A stretch of DNA of 64,000 bases from Lujinxingia vulgaris (lineage in GTDB: Bacteria; Myxococcota_A; Bradymonadia; Bradymonadales; Bradymonadaceae): contig NZ_VOSM01000001.1 in NCBI RefSeq assembly GCF_007997015.1, positions 682,001-746,000 of the forward strand. Direction: 5' to 3'. A model generated the notes under the pieces. It saw only the letters and a program-made list of their open reading frames with translations. It was not told where the DNA came from and did no database searches. Below, in pieces: positions 53,112 through 61,993 of this stretch. The translations under genes were made by a program, and so were the position numbers. The first letter of the stretch is position 1, and every line of letters begins with the position of its first letter.

Positions 53112-54896
53112 ATGGAAACCATGGTGGAGATGAAGGTGGTGGGCCTTATTCTCGCGCTGGCCTTTCCTTTGCTCGGGGCGCTCTTCTCGGCGCTGGGAGT
53201 GGCGAGACGTGCGCTGCTGGCCGGTCCCCTGTGGGGGGCACCGGCGATCGCGAGTCTTTTCGTGGTGGGCGCAAAAGAGGGCCAGGTGCCCACGCTCTTG
53301 CTCGACGCGCGTTCTGGTCTCGACGCCACGTCGATGGCCTTTCTGGCGGTCAGTGCGATTGTGTGGTCGATGGCGGCGCTCTACGCCGGCGCCACGATGG
53401 CCCCGGAGGGAAACCTGCGTCGTTTTGGCGTCTTCTTCTTTGGCGCGATGGCGGGCAACTTCCTGCTGATCGGCGCGCTCGACATGATCAGCTTTATGTC
53501 CGGCTTTGCGCTGATGAGTTACGCGGCCTACGGGCTGGTAGCGCACGCGATGAGCGTCTCGGCCTGGCGGGCGGGCCGTGTCTATCTGGTTCTCACCGTC
53601 GCCGCCGAGCTGGCGTTGTGGGCGGGCGCGGTGCTGGCCTGGTCGATGGCCGATACCTGGGAGTTGGCTGAAATTCGCCAGGCCCTGGCAACCTCCGAGG
53701 GCGTTGCACCTCTGGCGACGGCGCTGATCTTTGGCGCCTTCGGAGTCAAGGCTGGTCTTGTTCCCCTGCATGTCTGGCTGCCTCTGGCCCACCCGGCCGC
53801 TCCCACCGCTGCCAGCGCCGTGCTCAGCGCCGCGATGATCAAAGCCGGCGTGCTCGGTTGGCTGCGCTTTTTGCCCCTGGGCCTCATCGAGCTTCCCACC
53901 CTGGGCGCGATCGCCGTTGGGCTGGGCGCGCTGAGCACCTTTGGCGCTGTCATCATCGGGCTGATGCAAACAAAGCCCAAGACCATCCTCGCCTACTCCA
54001 GCATCAGCCAGATGGGCTACGTCGCCTTGCTGGTCGGAATCGCGGCGCGCTGGCCTTCGACCTACCCCACCGCGCTGCTCGCGATCGTCGTCTTTGTGGT
54101 GCACCACGGGCTCGCCAAAGGGGCGCTCTTTTTGAGCGTGGACGCCGCACCCCGACAGGCCACATCGAGCTCTCGGGCCCGCACCATCGTCAGCGCCGCG
54201 CTCGTACTTTTGCCCGCCGTCGCGCTTTGCGGTGCCCCGCTGACCAGCGGCGCGCTGGCCAAATACGCGCTCAAGAGCGTCTCGCACCTCGACGAAGTGA
54301 GACTGCCCACCGCCTTGCTCGACGCCTGGCTCGTTGCCGGGGCGCTGGCCACCGGCGTGCTGATGGCGCGCTTTCTCATCGTCATGTGGCGCGCCCGCAA
54401 TAAGGCCGATTCCCGATCGCTCTCGGCTGTGGGGTTTGCCGCCTGGGTGTGTCTGGCCACCGGTTCGATCTGGGCGCTGGCGCTTGTGCCTCCGGCGCTT
54501 CCTGCTGCGTGGATTGGCGGCATTCAGACGCTGACCTCGGTCTGGTCCGCGCTGTGGCCTCTGCTCATCGTCGCGGCGCTGGCCTGGGTGATGCTGGGCA
54601 TCTCCAACACCTTTGTGCACCGCGGCGTGGGGCGCGTTGCGCCCGGTGACCTCCTCACTCCGACTGTCGCGCTGGGGCTCTACGGACTTCGATGGCTTAA
54701 TCGCCTCAGCGCGCTTCTGGAGCGCTACTGGACGCGCGGGCTGGCGCGCCTGGGCGATCGCCTCAACGCGATTGAGCTGCGCGTAAAATCCACGCCCGGA
54801 GCTCGCTACGAGCTTCTCGCCAGGTGGCTCTCCGGCGAGTGGCTCGCGCTGGCGCTTGCCCTCATGCTCGCCGCGGCGATCTGGCTCAACGCGTAG
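53112..54896 (+). CDS. Third ND-like subunit (HyfB-like), TM5 Glu replaced
   Basis: A 594-residue NuoL/M/N-type protein that begins two bases after its upstream neighbour. Lys213 in FGVKAGLVPLHVWLPLAHP and Lys244 in SAAMIKAG are kept, and the HPAAPTAASAVLS pattern resembles HyfB/HycC of formate hydrogenlyases. The position of the TM5 glutamate is Ala133 in GFALMSYAAYG. It has an extra C-terminal part (about 495-594) with an amphipathic helix and a last membrane helix, perhaps a lateral tether. It is the final gene of the antiport operon. Confidence 0.85.
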   Translation: METMVEMKVVGLILALAFPLLGALFSALGVARRALLAGPLWGAPAIASLFVVGAKEGQVPTLLLDARSGLDATSMAFLAVSAIVWSMAALYAGATMAPEGNLRRFGVFFFGAMAGNFLLIGALDMISFMSGFALMSYAAYGLVAHAMSVSAWRAGRVYLVLTVAAELALWAGAVLAWSMADTWELAEIRQALATSEGVAPLATALIFGAFGVKAGLVPLHVWLPLAHPAAPTAASAVLSAAMIKAGVLGWLRFLPLGLIELPTLGAIAVGLGALSTFGAVIIGLMQTKPKTILAYSSISQMGYVALLVGIAARWPSTYPTALLAIVVFVVHHGLAKGALFLSVDAAPRQATSSSRARTIVSAALVLLPAVALCGAPLTSGALAKYALKSVSHLDEVRLPTALLDAWLVAGALATGVLMARFLIVMWRARNKADSRSLSAVGFAAWVCLATGSIWALALVPPALPAAWIGGIQTLTSVWSALWPLLIVAALAWVMLGISNTFVHRGVGRVAPGDLLTPTVALGLYGLRWLNRLSALLERYWTRGLARLGDRLNAIELRVKSTPGARYELLARWLSGEWLALALALMLAAAIWLNA

Positions 54897-55007
54897 CGTC
54901 ATGTTTCGATCTGGGCGCCCTCCGTGGTATGAGAGGCCCGATTGAGGTCGAATGATCGCGCCGCCGGCTCCTCGCCGTGCTCTCGGCGTAACTTCTGAGG
55001 ATGACGC

Positions 55008-55895
55008 ATGAAGAAACGTGGAATTATTACCCTGGTCGCCATCTTTGGCGCGCTCTTCTTCGGCTTGATGGTCTTTATCGCGGTGCTCATCACCGCGTTC
55101 TCCCCCGAGGGCTTCAGCGGCCCCGGCGAGAGCATCGGTGTGGTGGAGGTCGAAGGCACGATTATGGACGCGAAGGATACCATCGAAGACATCCGCCGCT
55201 TCCAGAAAGACGACAACATCAAGGCCGTTGTGGTGCGCGTGAACTCCCCGGGCGGCGCGGTCGCCCCCTCTCAGGAGATCTACGAGGCGGTCAAAGATCT
55301 TAAAGAGGTCAAGCCGGTCGCCATCTCGATGGGCGCGACCGCCGCCAGCGGCGGCTATTACATCGCCTGCGGCGCCGACACGATCTTTGCCAACAACGGC
55401 ACGCTCACCGGCTCGATCGGGGTGATCACGCAGTTTTTCAACGTCGAAGGGATCATCAACCGCGTCGACCTTGAGGTGAACACCATCAAGAGTGGTGAGT
55501 TCAAAGACTCCGGCTCTCCTTTCCGGGAGTTTTTGCCCCAGGATGAGGCCGTGTTCGCCGAGATGGTCAACGACATCCACAATCAGTTTGTCGAAGACGT
55601 CGCCGCCTGTCGCGAGCTCGATGAGGCCACGGTGCGTCGCCTGGCCGACGGGCGCGTCTACACGGGCCGTCAGGCCAAGGCCAATAAGCTCGTCGACGAA
55701 ATCGGCACCCTGCAGGACACCATCGATTATCTCGCTGCCGAAGTCGGGCTGGAAGATCCGCCCGTGGTCTACCCGCCGGAAGAGAGCATGAGCTTTGTGC
55801 AGGAGCTGATGAGCGCCGGCGTGCGCTCAACCGCCGAGGCCGCCCGGGCCGAGGCCGCTCCGCGCGTTCAGCTCCTCTACACCGGCCCGCGGTAA
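55008..55895 (+). CDS. sppA: Signal peptide peptidase SppA (short form)
   Basis: A 295-residue membrane-bound serine protease that clears cleaved signal peptides. One N-terminal helix (8-30) anchors the catalytic domain. The nucleophile Ser114 lies in GATAASGGYY; the general base Lys166 lies in IKSGEFKDSGSP, forming the Ser/Lys dyad. It is the single-domain, Bacillus-like form. GAGGATG precedes the ATG. The next gene starts four bases after its stop. Confidence 0.93.
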   Translation: MKKRGIITLVAIFGALFFGLMVFIAVLITAFSPEGFSGPGESIGVVEVEGTIMDAKDTIEDIRRFQKDDNIKAVVVRVNSPGGAVAPSQEIYEAVKDLKEVKPVAISMGATAASGGYYIACGADTIFANNGTLTGSIGVITQFFNVEGIINRVDLEVNTIKSGEFKDSGSPFREFLPQDEAVFAEMVNDIHNQFVEDVAACRELDEATVRRLADGRVYTGRQAKANKLVDEIGTLQDTIDYLAAEVGLEDPPVVYPPEESMSFVQELMSAGVRSTAEAARAEAAPRVQLLYTGPR

Positions 55896-55899
55896 GCCC

Positions 55900-57396
55900 A
55901 TGCCTTGCACACGACTTTCCGCCGGTGCGCTCGCGCTGATCATCGGAGTCTCACTCGTCGCCAGCGCGCCTGCCGCACGGGCCGAAGATACGCCGGAAAC
56001 CTCGGCCGAAGGGCAGGGCGCAGACGACGCTCTGCTGCTGACGCTCGATGAGGTGGAGGCGCGCGCGCGCCGCAGCGACGACCTTCAGGCCGAGCAGCAG
56101 GCCCGGCGAGATCACGCCCGCTGGCAGTCGTACCGCGCCGATCGCGCCTGGTGGCCAAAGCTCGAAGCGCAGACCCTGGTGGCTCCTGTTCCCGCCAACG
56201 CCGACCCCTCCCGCATCGACGAAAACCTCGACGAGATCCTCGCCCTCAACCTCGGCCCGCTGGTGCGGCAGACGGCACGGGTGATTGTGCCCGTCTATAC
56301 GTTTGGCCGCATTGGGCTGGCTCAGGAGCTCGCGGAGGTCGGGGTGGACGTGGCCGAGATTCAGGCGGCTGAGGCTGTAGAGACCCAACTTCTCCGCGCT
56401 CGCCAGGCCTTCTTCGGACGCCAGCTCGCCGAAGCCTTCGGCAGCCTGCTGACCGAGGGAGAGGCGCTGGTCAATCAGACCCTGCGCGACATGGAAGATG
56501 CGCGCGACTTCGGTGAAGCGGACTTCTCCACCGAAGATCTGCGACGCCTTCAGATCTTCAAAGCGGAGCTCGACACGATGGTGCTCGATAACGCGCGCCT
56601 TCGTGATCTGAGCGAGTCTGCGCTGCGTTATATCACCGAGGTGGACCAGCCCCTGAGCGTGCCGCCGCTGGATCCGGCGCAGGCGGATATGCCGCTCGCC
56701 AGCCTTCAGGCCTGCCAGAGTTTTGCGGAGGCCAATCGCCCCGATCTCAAAAAGCTCGCCGGGGCGATCCGCGCCCGTGAGCTGCAGAGCACGATGGCGC
56801 GTCGCGACTTTTTGCCCAACGTCTTTGCGGCGGCCGACTTCGGGTTTGCCTGGTCCACGGAGTCACCGGCTCTGCAGCGCGTCTGCCGTCGGGCGGCGTC
56901 GGGCGAGCCCTGTGTGAACGTCGACACGCTGTGGACGCGACCTTACTCAAACCCGCTGAACTCACTGACCTTTGGTGTGGCGTTGGGGCTGCGCTGGAAC
57001 TTCGACTTTGCCCAGCAGCGCGGCAAGGTCGGTGAGGCCGACGCGAAGCTCGCCGAGCTTAAGGCACAGGCGCGCCGCGCCCGCGGCGCGGTCGCTCTGG
57101 AGGTGGAGCAGGCCTGGCGCACCGCCGCGGACGCCCGCGAGCGTCTGCATATTGAGCAGCGCCGACTCGACGCCGCCCGCCGCTGGCGAAACCAGTACGG
57201 GCTGACGCAGGAGCTCAGTGAGGCCACCGATATGCGCGACGCCCTCGATCCGCTGCGCGCATATTATGAAGCGCAGGTCGCGGTGCTCGAATCGGCACAC
57301 AGCTACCTGGATGCCCGCGCGCGCCTTGCTCGCGCTATCGGCGCGCCCTCCCTCGACAGGCTCTCCGATCTGGGCGGGCAGCCTGCCACCAACTGA
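55900..57396 (+). CDS. TolC-family outer-membrane efflux protein
   Basis: A 498-residue outer-membrane channel protein. The signal peptide runs through SLVASAPAARAED. Two halves, each with a long helical hairpin, fit the OMF fold: an early one around 60-240 (LLTLDEVEARAR) and a second around 265-490 (FAEANRPDLKKLAGAIRAR and the C-terminal coiled coil ending RARLARAIG). No membrane-fusion protein or pump is adjacent, so the export substrate is unknown. It begins four bases after sppA and is followed by mlaC, giving an envelope-linked cluster. Confidence 0.85.
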   Translation: MPCTRLSAGALALIIGVSLVASAPAARAEDTPETSAEGQGADDALLLTLDEVEARARRSDDLQAEQQARRDHARWQSYRADRAWWPKLEAQTLVAPVPANADPSRIDENLDEILALNLGPLVRQTARVIVPVYTFGRIGLAQELAEVGVDVAEIQAAEAVETQLLRARQAFFGRQLAEAFGSLLTEGEALVNQTLRDMEDARDFGEADFSTEDLRRLQIFKAELDTMVLDNARLRDLSESALRYITEVDQPLSVPPLDPAQADMPLASLQACQSFAEANRPDLKKLAGAIRARELQSTMARRDFLPNVFAAADFGFAWSTESPALQRVCRRAASGEPCVNVDTLWTRPYSNPLNSLTFGVALGLRWNFDFAQQRGKVGEADAKLAELKAQARRARGAVALEVEQAWRTAADARERLHIEQRRLDAARRWRNQYGLTQELSEATDMRDALDPLRAYYEAQVAVLESAHSYLDARARLARAIGAPSLDRLSDLGGQPATN

Positions 57397-57502
57397 ACTT
57401 TCTCATGCGCTGTGTTGAATGAAGACCGCCGGCCCGCTGTCTTAGTGATGAGCGCGGCCAGATGCGTCGCACAAAATGACCGACTTTGCAGGAGCACGAC
57501 GT

Positions 57503-58114
57503 ATGAAGACCCACACGTCCATCAAACGACTGGTTGCAGGACTGAGCGCCGGCGCGGCGTTGGCACTTTTGAGCCTCAACGCCTGGGCCGATGCGCCGGC
57601 TGAGGTGGTTGAAGAGCGCACCTCGGCGATCGCGAAGGTGCTTGAGAAGCCCGACAGCGAGGCGCGCAACGCCGAGCTGACCCGCGAGCTCAACGAGACC
57701 CTGGACTTTGCCTATCTGGCCTCACAGGCCTTCGGCGAGCACTGGGAGGCGCGCACCCCGGAGGAGCGCGCGGAGTTTCTGGACCTGCTCCAGCGCATGC
57801 TGCAGGCCAACTACCAGGACAAGCTCAGCGGTCGCACGCTCAACGAAGATTACACCATCACCTTTGGCGATGAGCGCACCCGCGGATCGCGCGCCTTCGT
57901 GCGTGGCGAGGTGACCCGTGAGGGCAAGACCTATCCGGTGGTCTATCGCCTCTATCAAGATGGCGAGTCCTGGCGCATTTACGACCTTGTCATTGACGAC
58001 ATCAGCCTGGAAGAGACCTACCGCGAAGGCTATGTCCCGATCATCGAAGATGAGGGCTGGGGCGAGCTGATTCGTCTGATGCGCGAGCGCATCGAAGAGA
58101 TGGAAAAAGACTGA
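57503..58114 (+). CDS. mlaC: MlaC-family phospholipid-binding periplasmic protein
   Basis: A 203-residue secreted protein of the MlaC/Ttg2D family, which carries phospholipids between the outer-membrane and inner-membrane Mla complexes. The signal peptide ends near LNAWADAPAE. FAYLASQAFGEHW and the EFLDLLQRMLQANYQDKL helix plus the later VVYRLYQDGESWRIYDLVIDDI strands are typical. MlaEFD and a lipid-binding OM partner are not in the window. AGGAGCAC precedes the ATG at 57503. Confidence 0.9.
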   Translation: MKTHTSIKRLVAGLSAGAALALLSLNAWADAPAEVVEERTSAIAKVLEKPDSEARNAELTRELNETLDFAYLASQAFGEHWEARTPEERAEFLDLLQRMLQANYQDKLSGRTLNEDYTITFGDERTRGSRAFVRGEVTREGKTYPVVYRLYQDGESWRIYDLVIDDISLEETYREGYVPIIEDEGWGELIRLMRERIEEMEKD

Positions 58115-58140
58115 GCCTCAGTCTAATGACCAGGCAAAAA

Positions 58141-58176
58141 AGAAGCGCCGGCCCATGGAGCCGGCGCTTCTTTTTG
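58141..58176. terminator. Bidirectional intrinsic terminator, mlaC / FHA gene
   Basis: The stem AGAAGCGCCGGC/GCCGGCGCTTCT around a seven-base loop is flanked by an A-run on the left and five Ts on the right; it lies between two convergent genes. Confidence 0.9.
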
Positions 58177-58193
58177 AGGTCTACAACCGGCCT

Positions 58194-59513
58194 TCAGGGA
58201 GCCGGGGCATAGGCATCAAACGCGATGCGCTTCTCGCGCATATGCGCCTCGACCTCATCGAGGAGAGCGCGCGACTCCGGATCGTCGGGGAGCACCTCCA
58301 GCGCCTCGACCAGCAGCGCGTGGGCCGCTTTCGGATCGGCGTCGCGGCGGCTCTTGAAGAGACGGCTGGCCTCGCTGCGCAGGTTGTAGGCGATGGTGCG
58401 GTTGAGGTGAGCCAGCGTGGTCTGCGCGCGCTGCTCGGCGATGGAGCCTTCCGGGAGCTGCAAGAGCATCTCGCGGGCTTCCTCGTGGCGGCCCTGTTCG
58501 CTGAGAAGTTCGCCCTGGGCGAGCTTCTCGGCAGCCTGGCGCTCCACATCGACCTGGTCGCGCAGCGCGCGCGCCTCGGCACTTTGAGGCGCGAGTGCCA
58601 GCGCCTCATTGGCCGCGGCGATGGCGCCGTCCCAGTTGCCAAGCTCGAGCTGGGTGCGGCCGTCGGCGACGTGCTCGGCGACCTGCTCCTCAAGGCTCGG
58701 CGGGGCCTGGGCTTGAGCCTGGCCTTCATTTTCACCGGATCCCACCAGCGCAAAGACCGCCGCGCCGCCCAGCGCCAACCCCAGCAGCACGAGCACCGCA
58801 AGACCGGCGTAGGTCGTCATGGCGCTGCTGCTGCCGCTACCGGCAAAGTCGGCCGGGTTAACCGACGCATTGCCCTCCACAAAGACGAACTCCAGGTTAC
58901 CAAACTCCACGCGGTCGCCCGGCGAGAGCGCCTGCTGCGACTGCACGGCTTTGCCGTTGAGGCGCGTGCCGTTGGAGCTGCCGCAGTCGACTACCGAGTA
59001 AAGATCGCCGTGCCGCGCGATGATCGCGTGGCGCCGGCTGATCGAGGCGTCCGAGAGCAGGATGAAGTTCTCGTCGGTGCGACCGATGGTGTTCTCAACC
59101 TCCGAGAGGCTGAACTCCTCACCGGCAAACGCATCATTGATGCGCACCAGTTTGTGATGCTCGCTACCCGAGTCGATGAAGAGGGTGGAGAGCACGTTCT
59201 GGTTCTGCATGCGCGCCGAGCGCTTGAACTCAAGATAGAGGTAATAGTCGCCGATGCGGATCTGGCTGGCGGTGCCCAGGTCGCGCTGTTGCACCACCTT
59301 CTGCCCGTCAACCACGACGCCGTTGGCGCTCCCCAGGTCTTCGATGTAGCAGCGGCCGTCCTGCACGAAAATTCGCGCATGTTCGCGGCTCACACTTCCG
59401 GTCGGAAGCACGATATCGCAGGTGTCCAGACGCCCCACCACGTAGGAGCCGTGGTCGAAGGAGAAGGTGTCGGCGACCTGGTTATTCTGGTCTTCGATCG
59501 TGATCGTAAACAT
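58194..59513 (-). CDS. Double-FHA, single-pass membrane, TPR protein
   Basis: A 439-residue protein. FHA domain 1 (about 1-95) has VVGRLDTCDIVLP, SREHARI and GSANGVVVDG; FHA domain 2 (about 115-212) has TIGRTDENF, SRRHAII and GSSNGTRLNG. Both keep the Arg, Ser, His and Asn of phosphothreonine binding. A transmembrane helix (234-257) follows, then TPR-like helices (about 275-430). The FHA domains should face the cytosol and the TPR part the periplasm. It is 77 bases downstream of the FHA-CpaF gene and is likely its partner. Confidence 0.85.
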   Translation of the reverse strand: MFTITIEDQNNQVADTFSFDHGSYVVGRLDTCDIVLPTGSVSREHARIFVQDGRCYIEDLGSANGVVVDGQKVVQQRDLGTASQIRIGDYYLYLEFKRSARMQNQNVLSTLFIDSGSEHHKLVRINDAFAGEEFSLSEVENTIGRTDENFILLSDASISRRHAIIARHGDLYSVVDCGSSNGTRLNGKAVQSQQALSPGDRVEFGNLEFVFVEGNASVNPADFAGSGSSSAMTTYAGLAVLVLLGLALGGAAVFALVGSGENEGQAQAQAPPSLEEQVAEHVADGRTQLELGNWDGAIAAANEALALAPQSAEARALRDQVDVERQAAEKLAQGELLSEQGRHEEAREMLLQLPEGSIAEQRAQTTLAHLNRTIAYNLRSEASRLFKSRRDADPKAAHALLVEALEVLPDDPESRALLDEVEAHMREKRIAFDAYAPAP

Positions 59514-59590
59514 GATGTTCGCCGATGATGATGGCGGCCGAGCCGAACGCCGCATCCCATGAAAAGGTCTGCGGCGTCGGGCTCAGCGCG

Positions 59591-61780
59591 CTACTCGCGG
59601 AAGATGCCCAGGTCGACGTCGACGCCGGCGTGGCGCAGGTCTTCATAAAACATCGGGATGTAGCCCGTCGGGTAGAACTCGCCGGTGCCGCCTTCGACGC
59701 GGTAGTAGAAGACGTCGCCCAGGCGGAAGGTGTCGAGATCGACGCCCTGAACCTCCGAGATCTGCTGGACGCGGAAGCCGCCTTCGCTGGTCGCATGAAG
59801 GACGACCACCAGGTTGACCGAGCGAGCGACCTGCTCGCGCAGCCCGCGGGGGCTGAGGTCGGCGGCGCCCAGCAGGCTCAGACTCTCCAGACGTCCCAGC
59901 GCATCGATCGCGCTGGAGCCGTGCAGGGTGAGCATGCTGCCTTCGGTGCCGCTGGCCGCCGAGGTGACCCAGTCGTAGGCCTCCGCGCCGCGGCACTCGT
60001 CGAGCACGATGCGCTGCGGATGCATGGCGACCGCACCCCGAAGCAGGTAGCGCATATCGAAGCCCTGGGCCGGGTTCGCCTCGAGGCGAAGCGCGGTGGG
60101 GGCGTCGAGGTTCAGCGAGCTATGCTCTTCGATGGCGATAAGCCGCGAGCTCTCGGGCACCAGGCGGCTCAGCGCGCCAAGCAGCGTGGTCTTGCCGGAG
60201 CTGGTCGGGCCGGCAATGACGATGGAGCGACCGGCCTCCACCGCGCGACGGAGGAAGTCGGCCATTCCGACGCTCATCGCGCCCTGGGCGGCAAGCTCAT
60301 CGAGCGAGGGCTGGTAGCGCTTGGGCTTGCGGATCGTTAGCACCGGGCCGTCTACCGCCAGAGGCGGCATCACGATATGCACGCGGGTCCCATCGCTGAA
60401 ACGAACCTCGTCGGCCGGCGAGACGCCGTCCTGCGGGCCGAGCAGCCGGCGCGCGGCCAGGGTCAAGAACTCGGGGTGGCTGAAGGCCCTCGGCGCGATC
60501 ACGAGCTTGCCGCCGCGCCGCAGGATGATGCGATCAAAGCGGTTGACGTAGATCGCCTGAACGTCCGGATCATCGAGGTAACTCTCCACCGGCCCCAGGC
60601 CCACCGCTTCGGTGAGCAGGGTCTCGATGAGTGCCTCGCGGTCGCCCGCCGGGCTGACCACGTCGATGGCCTCATCGATGATGTTCTCAAAACGCGCGCG
60701 GTCGCTGTCTTCGGGCGGGTAGGCCAGCGGCAATTCTTCTTCGCCGAGCTGCTCAAAGAAAACGCGCGCGACATCGACCTGAGCCAGATGCGCGTCGGCG
60801 TCGAACTCATCTTCGAGCGCGATGCGAGTGGCGAGCGGACGGATGCCCAGAGGTCCGGGCGTCTCCACCACACCCTCATCAAGCGGGGCCGGGGGAGCGG
60901 GCTCTTCTTCGGCCGGCGCGTCAAAGACGGGCACGTCGAAGGCCGGGGCCGCGGGCTCGGCGCTTGCCGGAGCTTGCGGGGCGGCCTGTGGTGCGGGCGT
61001 GGGAGTTGCGGCCACATCGAAAGGATCGACTTCCTCGTAGGCCGGTTCATAGGCCTGACCTTCGCCGGTGACGCGGTCGTCTTCGGTGAGGGGCTCGACC
61101 TCGGGAGACACTTCCAACACGTCCACTTCGGCGTGATGGGCGTCCATGTCGGCGTAGGTCTGTCGAAGATCCTGGCCCATCGCCCCGCCCGGGGGCGGGG
61201 TGGGCGTCGGAGGCGCAACCGGAGCGCCGGGGATCGAAGGCGCGCGGGGCGGCATATTCTGCGGCCCGCTGGCGGGCTGCTGCGGTGCCGAGGGCTGCTG
61301 CGGAGCCTGGAAGGGCTGCTGCGGGCCACTCTGCGGCTGCCCGCCGAAGCCACCGGACTGAGGACCGTCCATCACCGTGGGGAAGTGACGGTCCATCGGG
61401 CGATTGCCACCCGGGGCCTGCGGAGGCTGAGGCGGAAGCCCTCGACCCGGAGCCTGCGGAGGCATCGGCGGACCCGGGTTCACCGACGCATTGGGCTGCT
61501 CGACCTGCAGGATGAAGTCGCCGATGTAGATCTTGTCGGCTTCACTCACCGACTGCTCGGCGGTGACCTTGCGTCCGTTGACGTAGGTGCCGTTGGTGCT
61601 CTTCAAGTCGACGATAAAAAAGGCGCTATCGCGCAGCACAATGCGGGTGTGCTGCTTGGAGACGTTGCCTTTGGGAAGGACGATGTCGTTGCCCTTCATA
61701 CGCCCGATGGTGATCTCGGACTTGTCGAAGTCGAGCCGTGACTGCTGCCCACCTTTCTCGCTGATAAGTACGCTGAACAT
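59591..61780 (-). CDS. FHA domain fused to CpaF/TadA-type secretion ATPase
   Basis: A 729-residue fusion. FHA (about 1-92) shows TIGRMKGNDIVLP, SKQHTRI and STNGTYVNG. A Pro/Gln-rich linker (about 95-330) contains repeated PQ- and APQ-type stretches. The ATPase (about 360-729) is of the type II/IV secretion or Tad pilus kind, with Walker A GPTSSGKTT near 522-530, the acidic Walker B IVLDECRG and the arginine-rich ends. AGGAGG lies before the ATG. No tad/flp pilus genes are in the window. Phosphothreonine-dependent control of a secretion motor is the natural inference. Confidence 0.88.
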   Translation of the reverse strand: MFSVLISEKGGQQSRLDFDKSEITIGRMKGNDIVLPKGNVSKQHTRIVLRDSAFFIVDLKSTNGTYVNGRKVTAEQSVSEADKIYIGDFILQVEQPNASVNPGPPMPPQAPGRGLPPQPPQAPGGNRPMDRHFPTVMDGPQSGGFGGQPQSGPQQPFQAPQQPSAPQQPASGPQNMPPRAPSIPGAPVAPPTPTPPPGGAMGQDLRQTYADMDAHHAEVDVLEVSPEVEPLTEDDRVTGEGQAYEPAYEEVDPFDVAATPTPAPQAAPQAPASAEPAAPAFDVPVFDAPAEEEPAPPAPLDEGVVETPGPLGIRPLATRIALEDEFDADAHLAQVDVARVFFEQLGEEELPLAYPPEDSDRARFENIIDEAIDVVSPAGDREALIETLLTEAVGLGPVESYLDDPDVQAIYVNRFDRIILRRGGKLVIAPRAFSHPEFLTLAARRLLGPQDGVSPADEVRFSDGTRVHIVMPPLAVDGPVLTIRKPKRYQPSLDELAAQGAMSVGMADFLRRAVEAGRSIVIAGPTSSGKTTLLGALSRLVPESSRLIAIEEHSSLNLDAPTALRLEANPAQGFDMRYLLRGAVAMHPQRIVLDECRGAEAYDWVTSAASGTEGSMLTLHGSSAIDALGRLESLSLLGAADLSPRGLREQVARSVNLVVVLHATSEGGFRVQQISEVQGVDLDTFRLGDVFYYRVEGGTGEFYPTGYIPMFYEDLRHAGVDVDLGIFRE

Positions 61781-61993
61781 GAGGGGCAGATCCTCCTTAG
61801 AAAGATAAACGGACGTGAGGTGCAAGAGGGGAAAACGCTGTCGCGGTGGTCCCCGCGCCAGGTTGGCCTTACACGCCTGTCGCACCCGCGAAAATCGGGG
61901 CGCAGGCGCGTGATTTCAGGCCCATCTCAAACTGCCCGGATGGTCGCACCGGGTCTGGAGGGTGTCAAGAAGCCTGCCGGCGAGCCGGTGGGC

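Noticed and set aside
53073-55580. 835-codon antisense frame across the third ND-like gene and sppA
   Set aside because: Same reason as above; the forward genes have clear families and motifs.
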